The position numbers were made by a program, and so were the translations under genes. Source: Bacillus andreraoultii (lineage in GTDB: Bacteria; Bacillota; Bacilli; Bacillales; Caldibacillaceae). From it: DNA of 64,000 nucleotides. The notes under the pieces were generated by a model. The model made no database searches. It worked only from the letters and a program-made list of their open reading frames with translations, and was not told where the DNA came from. Below, in pieces: positions 55,299 through 63,161 of the stretch (position 1 is the stretch's first letter; every line of letters begins with the position of its first letter). The stretch covers positions 2,776,785 to 2,840,784 of the forward strand of contig NZ_LN868937.1 of the NCBI RefSeq assembly GCF_001244735.1, in the 5' to 3' direction.

Positions 55299-55941
55299 CT
55301 ACCAGCTCACCCAGCCCTTTGAATAATTCTTCAAGATTTTTTTCTATAAAATCATCAATTGTTTTGTTAGTTGCATCTACTCTAAAAAGTTTATTTATTA
55401 CTTCCATTCTTCTTACCCATACATTTTCCATTTCCTTTATCTTTAAAGCAAGGCTATTACCACTTTCTGTTAATGTTAAAATAAGTTGTTTTTGACTTTT
55501 AGTTACATTACCATAATAAACATTAACTAGGTCTTTACTTATTAAGTAGTTAAATATATTTTCATATTCAAAATCCCACGGACCCCTTATGTACTTAACC
55601 ATAGGGGAGAAAACTTCTTCCTTTTCAAATGTTTTTAAATCCAATGAGCTTATAACTTCTTCACTTTTATTTTTAATCTTGCATACCTTTTCTAAATAAA
55701 ATGGATATCTAATTAAAAAATCGTAAAATGCGAATTTTCTTCTACCATATAATGACTCAAATGGAGATATATCAGACTTAATTATTCCACAAATTTTTAT
55801 AAGTAAAATTATTCGGTATGAATGAAAGTCAAAATCATTATCAGGTTTTATATATTTAATTTGTTGTTCTGGTGGAATTACATCCAGTCCCATATTATTT
55901 TTTATTAAAATCTCATAAAATCTATCATTATCGAATTTCAT
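55288..55941 (-). CDS. ABC-three-component system middle component (winged helix)
   Basis: A 217-residue helical protein. IILLIKICGIIKSDISPFES leads to GRRKFAFYDFLIRYPFYLEK, the G-R-x-K-x-x-x-x-D-F-x-x-R-Y-P motif of ABC-3C middle components. SPMVKYIRGPWDFEYENIFN carries the conserved G-P-W-D. Together they form a winged helix-turn-helix-like adaptor between ATPase and effector. Its ATG shares one base with the effector stop (TAATG). No catalytic residues are visible. I rely on remembered family motifs, so a profile search is needed for the subfamily. Confidence 0.75.
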   Translation of the reverse strand: MKFDNDRFYEILIKNNMGLDVIPPEQQIKYIKPDNDFDFHSYRIILLIKICGIIKSDISPFESLYGRRKFAFYDFLIRYPFYLEKVCKIKNKSEEVISSLDLKTFEKEEVFSPMVKYIRGPWDFEYENIFNYLISKDLVNVYYGNVTKSQKQLILTLTESGNSLALKIKEMENVWVRRMEVINKLFRVDATNKTIDDFIEKNLEELFKGLGELVDVN

Positions 55942-57374
55942 TAACTCCCCACCTTACTCCATCTTAAAGGACATTCTGCAGCCATTTGATACATTTGAGC
56001 ATGGACTACCGAGGGATTATCTATTTTCTTATCTTTTGCAAATAACTCTAACTTTTTTTTAAACTCTTTCCAGAATAAGGCTGAATTGAAATTATCTTTA
56101 CTTTCAATCAAAAGTTTTGCTTCAAAACATTCTTGCTTAACTGATTCCTCAAGTGCTTTTAATGTATTATACTGTTCCTCCAACCCATTTAATTGTAGTT
56201 GCTCTAGATGTATAAGGTATCTACACCGGAAAGAAGTTGCAATCTGTATCAAATCTGACTCCAGTTCCTCTTCTAGATTCATCAACTTTATTTTACCTTC
56301 CAATCTACTCTGATTATTATTGGATTCATTATTTATAAATTCTTTTATACTTTTACCATCGTAATAAGGAAGATCATAAGTTGTTTCTAACATTGCCGGG
56401 GACTCAGGTATTCTTTCTTTCAAGTCTGCAAACTGTTTACCTAAAAACTGATGCATTTCATCTAACTTTCCCGATATTTCATGAATACTACCAAGAATTT
56501 CACCATTGGTTCTTTCAAACATCTCTTCTTCAGATTCGTTAATAATTCTATCCAATAATATTTTATCTAATTTCCTTCCTTCTTTTTCACTACTAGATGA
56601 TTTGAAATAAATCTCTGATAGCAGTCTAGTTAGTAAGAGATATGAATTATTTTTGGTGTATTGATATATTAATGTCATGCATTTCATTTTTAGATTTTCT
56701 ACAGCAGTACTACCTTTAATATTTTCAAACGACCATCTAATTTTTTTTGTAAACGACTCCAAAATACTTTTATCCTTTAGAATGTTCAACAAATGGGCAG
56801 TGTCATAGATAATATTGAATCTTTCTTTCTTCAATAATGTAATTTTTTCTTTGTCATTTCTCTTTCTATACTTTTCTATTCTATTGTTCAATTGCGATAA
56901 GCTATTATCTAATTTCTTATTAATAATACTTTCAAGAAGCTCTTTAACCCTTGATATACACTGATTAAAAAGTTCTAAATCCATGCTATCCTGATTATTA
57001 ACCCAAGCCTTTAGCAGTTTATCATTTCTTTTAATACTAGTGTTAGTTTCAAATACAAATAAACCGTTATAGTCCTTATATAAATTATATAAAATAAAAA
57101 AATTATAAAGAGACTTTGAAATCTCCTCATCTTGAGTCCCTAAATTACTTGAATAACATTTTATTTGGGTGAATTTTACAGACAATAAATCTTCATCAAT
57201 TTCTTTCATATCATCTTCTGTCTCACAATATAATGTAAAATTAGTACCTTCTATTACATTAATTAGCCATGTCTCTAAAGTCTTTAAATACTGATATAGA
57301 AATCCTCTATTTGTTTCTACAGCATCAGTGTTTAATTTAAACCTATCAAATATTAATAACTCATTTTGCCTCAT
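55941..57374 (-). CDS. ABC-3C effector with PD-(D/E)XK-type nuclease N-terminus
   Basis: A 477-residue protein and the first gene of the operon. The N-terminus has NRGFLYQYLKTLETWL, then E51-T-E-D-D55, then TQIK72CYSS, a spacing expected for a PD-(D/E)XK nuclease of the DUF4297/Cap4-like kind. SLYNFFILYNLYKDYNGLFV follows in the position of the fold's helix and strand. The middle is helical. The C-terminus reads DNPSVVHAQMYQMAAECPLR W, the tail common to ABC-3C effector proteins. AGGAG lies before the ATG and a TATAAT about 55 bases upstream. Activity on phage or host DNA is an inference. Confidence 0.7.
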   Translation of the reverse strand: MRQNELLIFDRFKLNTDAVETNRGFLYQYLKTLETWLINVIEGTNFTLYCETEDDMKEIDEDLLSVKFTQIKCYSSNLGTQDEEISKSLYNFFILYNLYKDYNGLFVFETNTSIKRNDKLLKAWVNNQDSMDLELFNQCISRVKELLESIINKKLDNSLSQLNNRIEKYRKRNDKEKITLLKKERFNIIYDTAHLLNILKDKSILESFTKKIRWSFENIKGSTAVENLKMKCMTLIYQYTKNNSYLLLTRLLSEIYFKSSSSEKEGRKLDKILLDRIINESEEEMFERTNGEILGSIHEISGKLDEMHQFLGKQFADLKERIPESPAMLETTYDLPYYDGKSIKEFINNESNNNQSRLEGKIKLMNLEEELESDLIQIATSFRCRYLIHLEQLQLNGLEEQYNTLKALEESVKQECFEAKLLIESKDNFNSALFWKEFKKKLELFAKDKKIDNPSVVHAQMYQMAAECPLRWSKVGS

Positions 57375-57630
57375 TAATATTTCTCCTATTATAAGACTAT
57401 TATTATAGTAATTTTACATTATACGCCAAAAATATTCAAAATTTACTAGAAATTGACAATCACTCACCCTAATTGTTTTATCTTTTTATAATTAGCTCGA
57501 ATAATGTATGCATTGGTAATAAAATTTACGAAAATTAAGTGACTAATAGAAAAATCTTTTATAATATTACTTTTAATATTATTCTAACCTACACCTTGTC
57601 TGATTCGAATATGTTAAAAAACTTCTCAGG
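57375..57630. other. Promoter region of the ABC-3C operon
   Basis: Very AT-rich. On the minus strand a TATAAT (about 57419) precedes the effector gene, but no good -35 box is present at normal spacing; a TTGTCA lies 30 bases further up. That leaves room for a regulator or an alternative sigma factor. No gene is seen. Confidence 0.35.
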
Positions 57631-57676
57631 AAAAAGGCCATTCAACTCATAAAAAGTCGAATGGCTCTATTTTTTA
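57631..57676. terminator. Bidirectional terminator after the HNH gene
   Basis: GCCATTCaAC and GTcGAATGGC pair, with an A-run on the left and TCTATTTTTT on the right. It separates the HNH gene from the ABC-3C operon. Confidence 0.8.
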
Positions 57677-57694
57677 TCTCAGATAAATATAACA

Positions 57695-58960
57695 TTAGGT
57701 TTTATTTAGATTTAACCAAATTTCAATAGATGTTCGCTTATCCTTTTTAATTTGATTATTATCCCTAGGATTTTCATAGCACCAATAAACAAAATCCTTA
57801 AACTCTTGAGTAGTTAAATTGTTTTGTTTTGCTAGATACCTCACTACCTTATCAAATCTTTTTTGATATTCAGGGTATCTTTTAATCCATTTAAATGGGT
57901 TTATACTATTTTTGCTCATATTTAAGTTTGCATTAAGGGGAATTATATTTCCGATATAAGTACCACAATGTCCAGTGTCTAAACAAACAAAATGGTCCTT
58001 ATGTAGATTTTCTTTTTCCCCCGATAATGAACATTGATTCGAGAAATAATTTAAAATACTTTGGTATTCCTTTTCGGTAAGCGTGTTTGGCAGCTCTCTT
58101 TTTTTAGCTTCATGATTAAGCCTATATACGTTAACCTTATTTGGATTATTTTTTCTCCAAATTTTATTATTCTCCTTAAATTTGTCCGAGTTATTTGCAT
58201 AATATTTTCTTGACCTTTCTTTTATTTTTGTAGGATTTAGTAGATAAACCATTCTTGCTTTTTCAATATATACAGCTCTCTTTTTCCTATAAGCAACTTT
58301 TTTTCTTTTACTAACGACTTTCTTTTGTGTTGTACGGTATTCCTTGTGCCACTTTTTTTCACAATCTATACAAATACTCTTCCTTCCCCCAGCTCCTCTC
58401 CCTGCTCTATAATTTTCTAGAGCTATAAGTTCATTACATTTCGAGCATTGTTTCATTGCAACTTCTTTGTCATTTACCGTCTTATGAACAATTAGAACAT
58501 TACGTCGCATATTTGTCTTGTTTCTGCAATCACGACAACATGCCATTGTATTTCCAAAACCTCTACTACTTTTGTGAAATTCCGTATAGTACTTAATTTT
58601 GTTACACTGATTACACTCTTTAAACATTATCTTTGTGCCATCATAGATCACAACAGTACTTATCTCTTTTGTTCCTCGTTCAATTAGTACGGCATTTAAG
58701 GTATTATAATTACCAATATTATGACTTATCGTCGTAACTTCTTTTAAAAAATCATTTCCCTCTATGTATAATTTATTATCTATAACAATTAAATTTAGAG
58801 GAGTATATTTAGTACTTCTCACTCTATCTTTTGAACACGCCTCACATTCTGGACGACATTTCCCATAACCCTTATTACTTTTATAGTAATATCTAATCAA
58901 CTTTAATTGCTTACAGTTATTACATTGTTTTGCTATGATTTTTTCAGTATTATATATCAC
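57695..58960 (-). CDS. Triple zinc-finger HNH endonuclease, probably 5'-truncated
   Basis: At least 421 residues. Three treble-clef-like fingers, each C-x2-C then ~22 residues then C-x2-C, occupy residues 13-42, 116-145 and 172-200, with an (F/Y)-(H/Y)-K-S-x-x-G-G/Y-G core. A basic helical region (residues 205-285, KKVVSKRKKVAYRKKRA) leads to an HNH domain: CSLSGEKENLHKDHFVC, GHCGTYIGNIIPLNANLN, SKNSINPFKW. The GTG start (58960) has only a poor ribosome site. The frame is open to 59067 and encodes another copy of the linker that precedes each finger (VDIIVIYNTEKIIAK versus ISTVVIYDGTKIMFK). A longer protein therefore probably lost its 5' end. Confidence 0.65.
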   Translation of the reverse strand: MIYNTEKIIAKQCNNCKQLKLIRYYYKSNKGYGKCRPECEACSKDRVRSTKYTPLNLIVIDNKLYIEGNDFLKEVTTISHNIGNYNTLNAVLIERGTKEISTVVIYDGTKIMFKECNQCNKIKYYTEFHKSSRGFGNTMACCRDCRNKTNMRRNVLIVHKTVNDKEVAMKQCSKCNELIALENYRAGRGAGGRKSICIDCEKKWHKEYRTTQKKVVSKRKKVAYRKKRAVYIEKARMVYLLNPTKIKERSRKYYANNSDKFKENNKIWRKNNPNKVNVYRLNHEAKKRELPNTLTEKEYQSILNYFSNQCSLSGEKENLHKDHFVCLDTGHCGTYIGNIIPLNANLNMSKNSINPFKWIKRYPEYQKRFDKVVRYLAKQNNLTTQEFKDFVYWCYENPRDNNQIKKDKRTSIEIWLNLNKT

Positions 58961-59063
58961 AATAATATCAACACCTCGGCCATCTACTATTCGATAAGCA
59001 TCTATTTTGTTAATGTCATCAATATCAAAATTCTTATCAAGAATAAGTGAGTATTGTAAATCA

Positions 59064-59121
59064 GCACATTATCCCAGCACCAGTTTATCAAAATAAACCG
59101 GCCTAAAATCTGGAATAATGT
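59064..59121. repeat. Composite palindrome at the truncated end of the HNH gene
   Basis: CACATTATCCCAG pairs with CTGGAATAATGTG (one G-U), enclosing GTTTAT/ATAAAC. A direct repeat CACTTTATTTCAG occurs twice just beyond, at about 59137 and 59162. The HNH frame enters this palindrome and stops. It may be the end of another mobile element. Confidence 0.65.
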
Positions 59122-59198
59122 GATTATTTTTCACTTTATTTCAGAATTTGAAAATTTTTAAGCACTTTATTTCAGTCAAAATACATAAAAAGATCCCC

Positions 59199-59303
59199 CT
59201 AAAAAGGGAGATCAAATTCCGGAAGTAAATCTCTTTCAGAAAGCCGAATCGGATATTCTTCTACCAAACGTAAGGTAAAGACAATATCATTTTCAATGGT
59301 TAT
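59199..59303 (-). pseudogene. C-terminal fragment of an unknown gene, cut by the IS1634 element
   Basis: An open frame enters from the IS end and reads ITIENDIVFTLRLVEEYPIR then LSERDLLPEFDLPF and stop. A terminator hairpin, GATCCCCCT/AGGGAGATC (59193-59213), overlaps the stop codon. The upstream part of the gene is absent. It does not look like the continuation of the DUF2334 gene on the far side of the element. Confidence 0.45.
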
Positions 59304-61227
59304 CCCGAGTTCGACAGTTGCTAGGTAAACGAATGCCCCTCAAAGCTTTGTGTATCAAGGTTTTGAGGGGTAAAAAGGGCATAATTATTGTGTTACTAGC
59401 TTTTCGGTTTGATTTCTAAAATTTCAGGAGGCAGATTCACGCCTACTTTATTGAAAATCTCTTTCTGTTTGGCGGTTGGTGTCGTCGTACGATATAGATC
59501 TCCATCCTTCGTGGTGAAATGACCCACTTGAAGCCTTTGGACCTCACGACGCACGGAATTCCAACTCGAGCCGGTTTCATTTTCAATCAACCTGACAAGT
59601 AAAAGTGCCAGCCAATTAATGATGATATGAGCTCGAATTCGTCTCTCTAGCCGATGGTACATCGGCCGTATGTTTAATGTGGACTTTAACGTTCGAAAAG
59701 CGCTTTCGACTTGAAGTAACTGCTTATACCCTAACGCAATATCCTCAAGGGATAACGTATCGTCGGATGTCCGGATTAAGTATTTGCCATCGTATTTCTC
59801 TTCATCCCGTATGGCTTGCTTATTCAGTTTCAAGGTACCATCTTTCAATTGGCGGATATATTTCCCGTACACTTTATGCGCCCGTAAAGCACATGCCCGT
59901 TTGTGGTGGGCTTCATTCGGTAATTGTTTCAAATTTTCAAGCTGCTCCTCAACGGCACAGATGATTTCCTTTCTTTGACGGCGGTCACGTTCGGCTTCTT
60001 CCGGATTATAGGCGATCACATAGCGCTTTCTGGCTTCGCCATCTCCAACAATCGATTCTTTTACTAAGAGGTTTTCACGAATGGCATGGAACCGTCCACG
60101 TTTACTAAGTGCAGCTTCCACATCCTTTTTGCCTGCCCGCATCCGTTCGCCAATAATATAATGTCCGGCACCACGTTGTAGGATGCGTAGATTTTCTTCG
60201 GAGGAAAAACCACGATCCATCACATGGATTATGCGCCCAAGGCGCCAACCCATCAAATCTTTCTTCACTTCCTCAATCACATTCATATCCATCGTGTTTC
60301 CCGGCCAAGACCACACTTTAATGGGAATGCCTTCACGTGTAACCGCTAGTCCAATCACCGTTTGTACGAGGTCCGGACGTTTATCTTTCGAGTATCCTTG
60401 AAGCCGAAAATCGTCATCTTCCGGGGTTTCGTCGGGAGCGACTTCAAAGTAACTGGATGTCGTATCGAAATAGAGAAGATCAACTTCTAGATTGAACAGG
60501 TTGGAAACATTGTCAAATACACGATCTTCCAACAAGCTTTGGGCATCCAATAACTTGTCCATGGCACGGTAAAGCTGATGGCAATGAACACTTGGAAGCC
60601 CAGGGAGATAGACATCTTCGGATATCCATTCTTCCATTCCTAATTTACTGGAAGGGGCAAGCGCACGGTTTGCGACCATTGCAAAAATGGCACGTTCTAA
60701 ATTGATTTCGTGCTTGCGCTCTTTAAAAATCTCTTCGAGAATCGTATCCATCCCTAATTTTTTCCAAAGTTGATCAAATAGCCAAATGCCACCCAGTTGC
60801 TTGACAGACCGGAATAAAAATTCAGCTGTATCTCTAATTTTTTGTTTCGACTTCAGTGCCTCTTCGGGTGTGAGGAATCGATTGATACTTTGGGCCAGTC
60901 GTTCGAGTACGGCCATATCGAGATCATCTTCACGACCGAATGAATAGATCACCTTCGCTTTCGCATATTTGGCCTTCGGATCCCACACGTTATGAGCGAG
61001 CTGAATGTACGAAACTCTTGATCCATCTTTGTTTTTGCGAGTCACTCTTCTAATATACATGCCTATATTATAATTCATAAACATTATAATGTAAACATAA
61101 ATTTTATTAAACGTGTGCCTATGTAAAATTCAAAAAATTTTAAGCACAAATCCACGAAAAGATTGATATCATAGGAAATACATTTTATTAAAAAGTGAAT
61201 TTGTGCCTATTTACTGTCGAACTCGGG
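59304..61227 (-). mobile_element. IS1634-family insertion sequence
   Basis: Perfect 15-base terminal inverted repeats, CCCGAGTTCGACAGT at the left and its complement at the right, followed on both sides by TAGG at equal distance. Length ~1.92 kb and one intact transposase fit the family. The bases outside (TTAT left, TTTAAATC right) do not match, so no target duplication is visible. A hairpin CCCCTCAA/TTGAGGGG (59335-59370) lies between the left end and the transposase stop. Confidence 0.85.
59396..61084 (-). CDS. IS1634 family transposase
   Basis: A 562-residue DDE transposase of the IS4 supergroup. YIRRVTRKNKDGSRVSYIQL is the IS1634 N-terminal signature. The DDE core includes LLYFDTTSSYFEV near residue 208, GRIIHVMDRGFSSEENLRIL near 290 and the Y-(2)-R-(3)-E region YKQLLQVESAFRTLKSTLNI near 457. 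The start is uncertain: ATGs at 61084, 61078 and 61060 are all in frame and the last is best placed before the conserved block. Appears intact. Confidence 0.88.
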   Translation of the reverse strand: MFMNYNIGMYIRRVTRKNKDGSRVSYIQLAHNVWDPKAKYAKAKVIYSFGREDDLDMAVLERLAQSINRFLTPEEALKSKQKIRDTAEFLFRSVKQLGGIWLFDQLWKKLGMDTILEEIFKERKHEINLERAIFAMVANRALAPSSKLGMEEWISEDVYLPGLPSVHCHQLYRAMDKLLDAQSLLEDRVFDNVSNLFNLEVDLLYFDTTSSYFEVAPDETPEDDDFRLQGYSKDKRPDLVQTVIGLAVTREGIPIKVWSWPGNTMDMNVIEEVKKDLMGWRLGRIIHVMDRGFSSEENLRILQRGAGHYIIGERMRAGKKDVEAALSKRGRFHAIRENLLVKESIVGDGEARKRYVIAYNPEEAERDRRQRKEIICAVEEQLENLKQLPNEAHHKRACALRAHKVYGKYIRQLKDGTLKLNKQAIRDEEKYDGKYLIRTSDDTLSLEDIALGYKQLLQVESAFRTLKSTLNIRPMYHRLERRIRAHIIINWLALLLVRLIENETGSSWNSVRREVQRLQVGHFTTKDGDLYRTTTPTAKQKEIFNKVGVNLPPEILEIKPKS

Positions 61228-62726
61228 TTTAAATCAATCCAGGTAATATTTGGCAGTTTCTCCATTTCGGAAATCAACTTCACAAAGCGCTCGACACCCA
61301 AATATGGATGATAGAAGGCAGCAAGCATTCCATCTTTTGTATGTTGAAATCCTTCAGCCTTTTTCATCATATTTTGAATGGCATCAGGGTCATCTGGTCT
61401 CACGTACCCAAGCGTCTCTGGCAGTAATTGCATTCCATTTAAAAATGATGGGGAAGTAATATACGGAGTACTATCCATTATCTCCCAATCGTTGTCACTT
61501 AATTGGATTTGCCCGACATACGTAGAAAAGTATTCAGAAATAACAGTGTATCCATTTTGGGACATTGTATATTGCGGCGCTTCAAAAGCAAGAGGGTATA
61601 GTCCATAATTAACCAATTCCTGAATTCCTCTAGTTATCTTTGACTCAATATATTCTCTTTCATACTCTTGCAAATTCCGAATATAGCTTTCATATTCAGC
61701 TTTCGTGTTAAAGTCATTTTCATTTTGCAAAGTAATTGTTTCATCAGGCGGAGCATAAACAGGAGTATTATTTTCAACATCCCAAAATTCAAAGCCTTCC
61801 CCTGTCTCACTTTCCCTGAACTGATGGGTATAGCCATGGAGAACAATACTTCCTCCGTCCTTCTGCATCTCTTTTAGCACTTTTAACAGCTCTGGGGAAT
61901 TTGAAAAATGGTGTTTCTCCCCTGTTATTGGGTTTGTATAAACTGGAATAACCGCTACCATATATGAGATATTTTTTTCCTTTAAAATTTCAGCAATTTG
62001 CCTTACATTTTCTGGGTCTACTAACGGGTGGATATCTTCAAGCCGGATATATGCTGGGTGTTTGGCATCATGATTAGCGTTAAAAATGCCATGGAGAATT
62101 TCTCCAAATAAGATGGACTTTTGTGAGGAAATGCTATCAACCGCATAAAAATAATGATTTTCGTTTTTTACTAATATAGGATAAGAAATTATATCTCCAA
62201 TCTTTTTCCCCTCTATTACTATTTCCGTATCTTCAGTTACCTCGATATGAATGATATTTTGGCTTATTACATCGAATACATCCTCCTTATTGCTTGTTAA
62301 ATTCACTTGATTCACTTCCCTTTCATGCAGCGGAGTAACAAATGCGAACTTGTCACCGAGCTGATCGGAATTGTAGCCAATCGCTACAAAGGTTCCGCTA
62401 TAATCATCAAACAAGGTAACGAAAGTGGATGGAAGCCGAGCATTGACCTGTCCATAATAGAACAGATGAGTAACGTTACGTAAATCGTTTTTCTCCACTT
62501 CCTCGCTGCTTATAAAGGTGACGTCATTCGTAAAGTGACTGATTAACATATCCAAGGACCGCTGATATTCATCGATTTCCCCGTCCCTTGATGTATAGAT
62601 TACTAGAACTTTCGCTTCATCTTTTATGTCTGCGCTTCCAGTCGGCACATTCAGCCAAAAAATTAAGACAGTCGCAATAACGAAAAGTACGGAGCTTTTA
62701 TTAATTGCCCCCCGGCTGTTTCCCAT
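61188..62726 (-). CDS. DUF2334 polysaccharide-deacetylase-like protein, 3' end replaced by IS DNA
   Basis: A 512-residue exported protein. A signal-peptide-like N-terminus (SSVLFVIATVLIFWLNV) is followed by the DUF2334 domain: HPAYIRLEDIHPLVDPENVR, SIVLHGYTHQFRESETGEGF and LAAFYHPYLGVERFV, which hold the D-H-H pattern of NodB-like deacetylases. GGAGGAGG precedes the ATG. The last ~11 residues (PSSTVNRHKFTF) and the stop codon are encoded by the inverted repeat and end of the IS1634 element, so the native C-terminus is lost. It may still fold because the lost part lies after the catalytic core. Confidence 0.75.
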   Translation of the reverse strand: MGNSRGAINKSSVLFVIATVLIFWLNVPTGSADIKDEAKVLVIYTSRDGEIDEYQRSLDMLISHFTNDVTFISSEEVEKNDLRNVTHLFYYGQVNARLPSTFVTLFDDYSGTFVAIGYNSDQLGDKFAFVTPLHEREVNQVNLTSNKEDVFDVISQNIIHIEVTEDTEIVIEGKKIGDIISYPILVKNENHYFYAVDSISSQKSILFGEILHGIFNANHDAKHPAYIRLEDIHPLVDPENVRQIAEILKEKNISYMVAVIPVYTNPITGEKHHFSNSPELLKVLKEMQKDGGSIVLHGYTHQFRESETGEGFEFWDVENNTPVYAPPDETITLQNENDFNTKAEYESYIRNLQEYEREYIESKITRGIQELVNYGLYPLAFEAPQYTMSQNGYTVISEYFSTYVGQIQLSDNDWEIMDSTPYITSPSFLNGMQLLPETLGYVRPDDPDAIQNMMKKAEGFQHTKDGMLAAFYHPYLGVERFVKLISEMEKLPNITWIDLNPSSTVNRHKFTF

Positions 62727-63161
62727 TCTTCCTCCTCCATGAAATGTTCTTTATTAAAAACAATATGCTGTCCATATGGGAAAAATGTCGTATTTATCAT
62801 TTTTCAGCCTATAATTTTGCTAATAAATAAACTGCGGCAAAAATGATGAAGATAACCCAGTCGCAGTGGTTAAGGAGAAAAGGAGGAATTGCAAGAGAAG
62901 ATACAGAGGGGATTCGTTTATCTCTTTAAATTGGAAGGAATTTACCATATAAAAAGGGGCAACCATGAAAGTTTAACTTCCATAGTTACCCCATAACGAT
63001 AAATGGAAAACCAGCTTCTTATGATGCGGTTATTTGGCTTTTAATGGCGAGCAAATACAATTCTCTTGTACATTTATTAAGGAAAAATTATGCTTTAATA
63101 TAGTAAAGCCTATTCTTATCGTTAAGCCTGCTAATATTATCCTAAAATAAGAGGTGATTTA
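62727..63161. other. Gap between the DUF2334 gene and the LysR gene
   Basis: No intact gene. A short plus-strand frame near 62870-62930 reads WLRRKGGIAREDTEGIRLSL and stops, perhaps a remnant. A minus-strand terminator lies at 62951-62992. Confidence 0.4.
62951..62992 (-). terminator. Minus-strand terminator hairpin
   Basis: As minus-strand RNA, GGGGUAACUAUGGAAG pairs fully with CUUUCAUGGUUGCCCC, counting four G-U pairs, and is followed by UUUUUAUA. On the plus strand the same positions are mismatched, so the signal is strand-specific. No minus-strand gene lies between here and 63162. Confidence 0.65.

Noticed and set aside
59199-59303. Continuation of the DUF2334 gene beyond the IS element
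   Set aside because: No target duplication joins the two sides, and the fragment does not resemble the expected C-terminus of that family; kept as a separate remnant.
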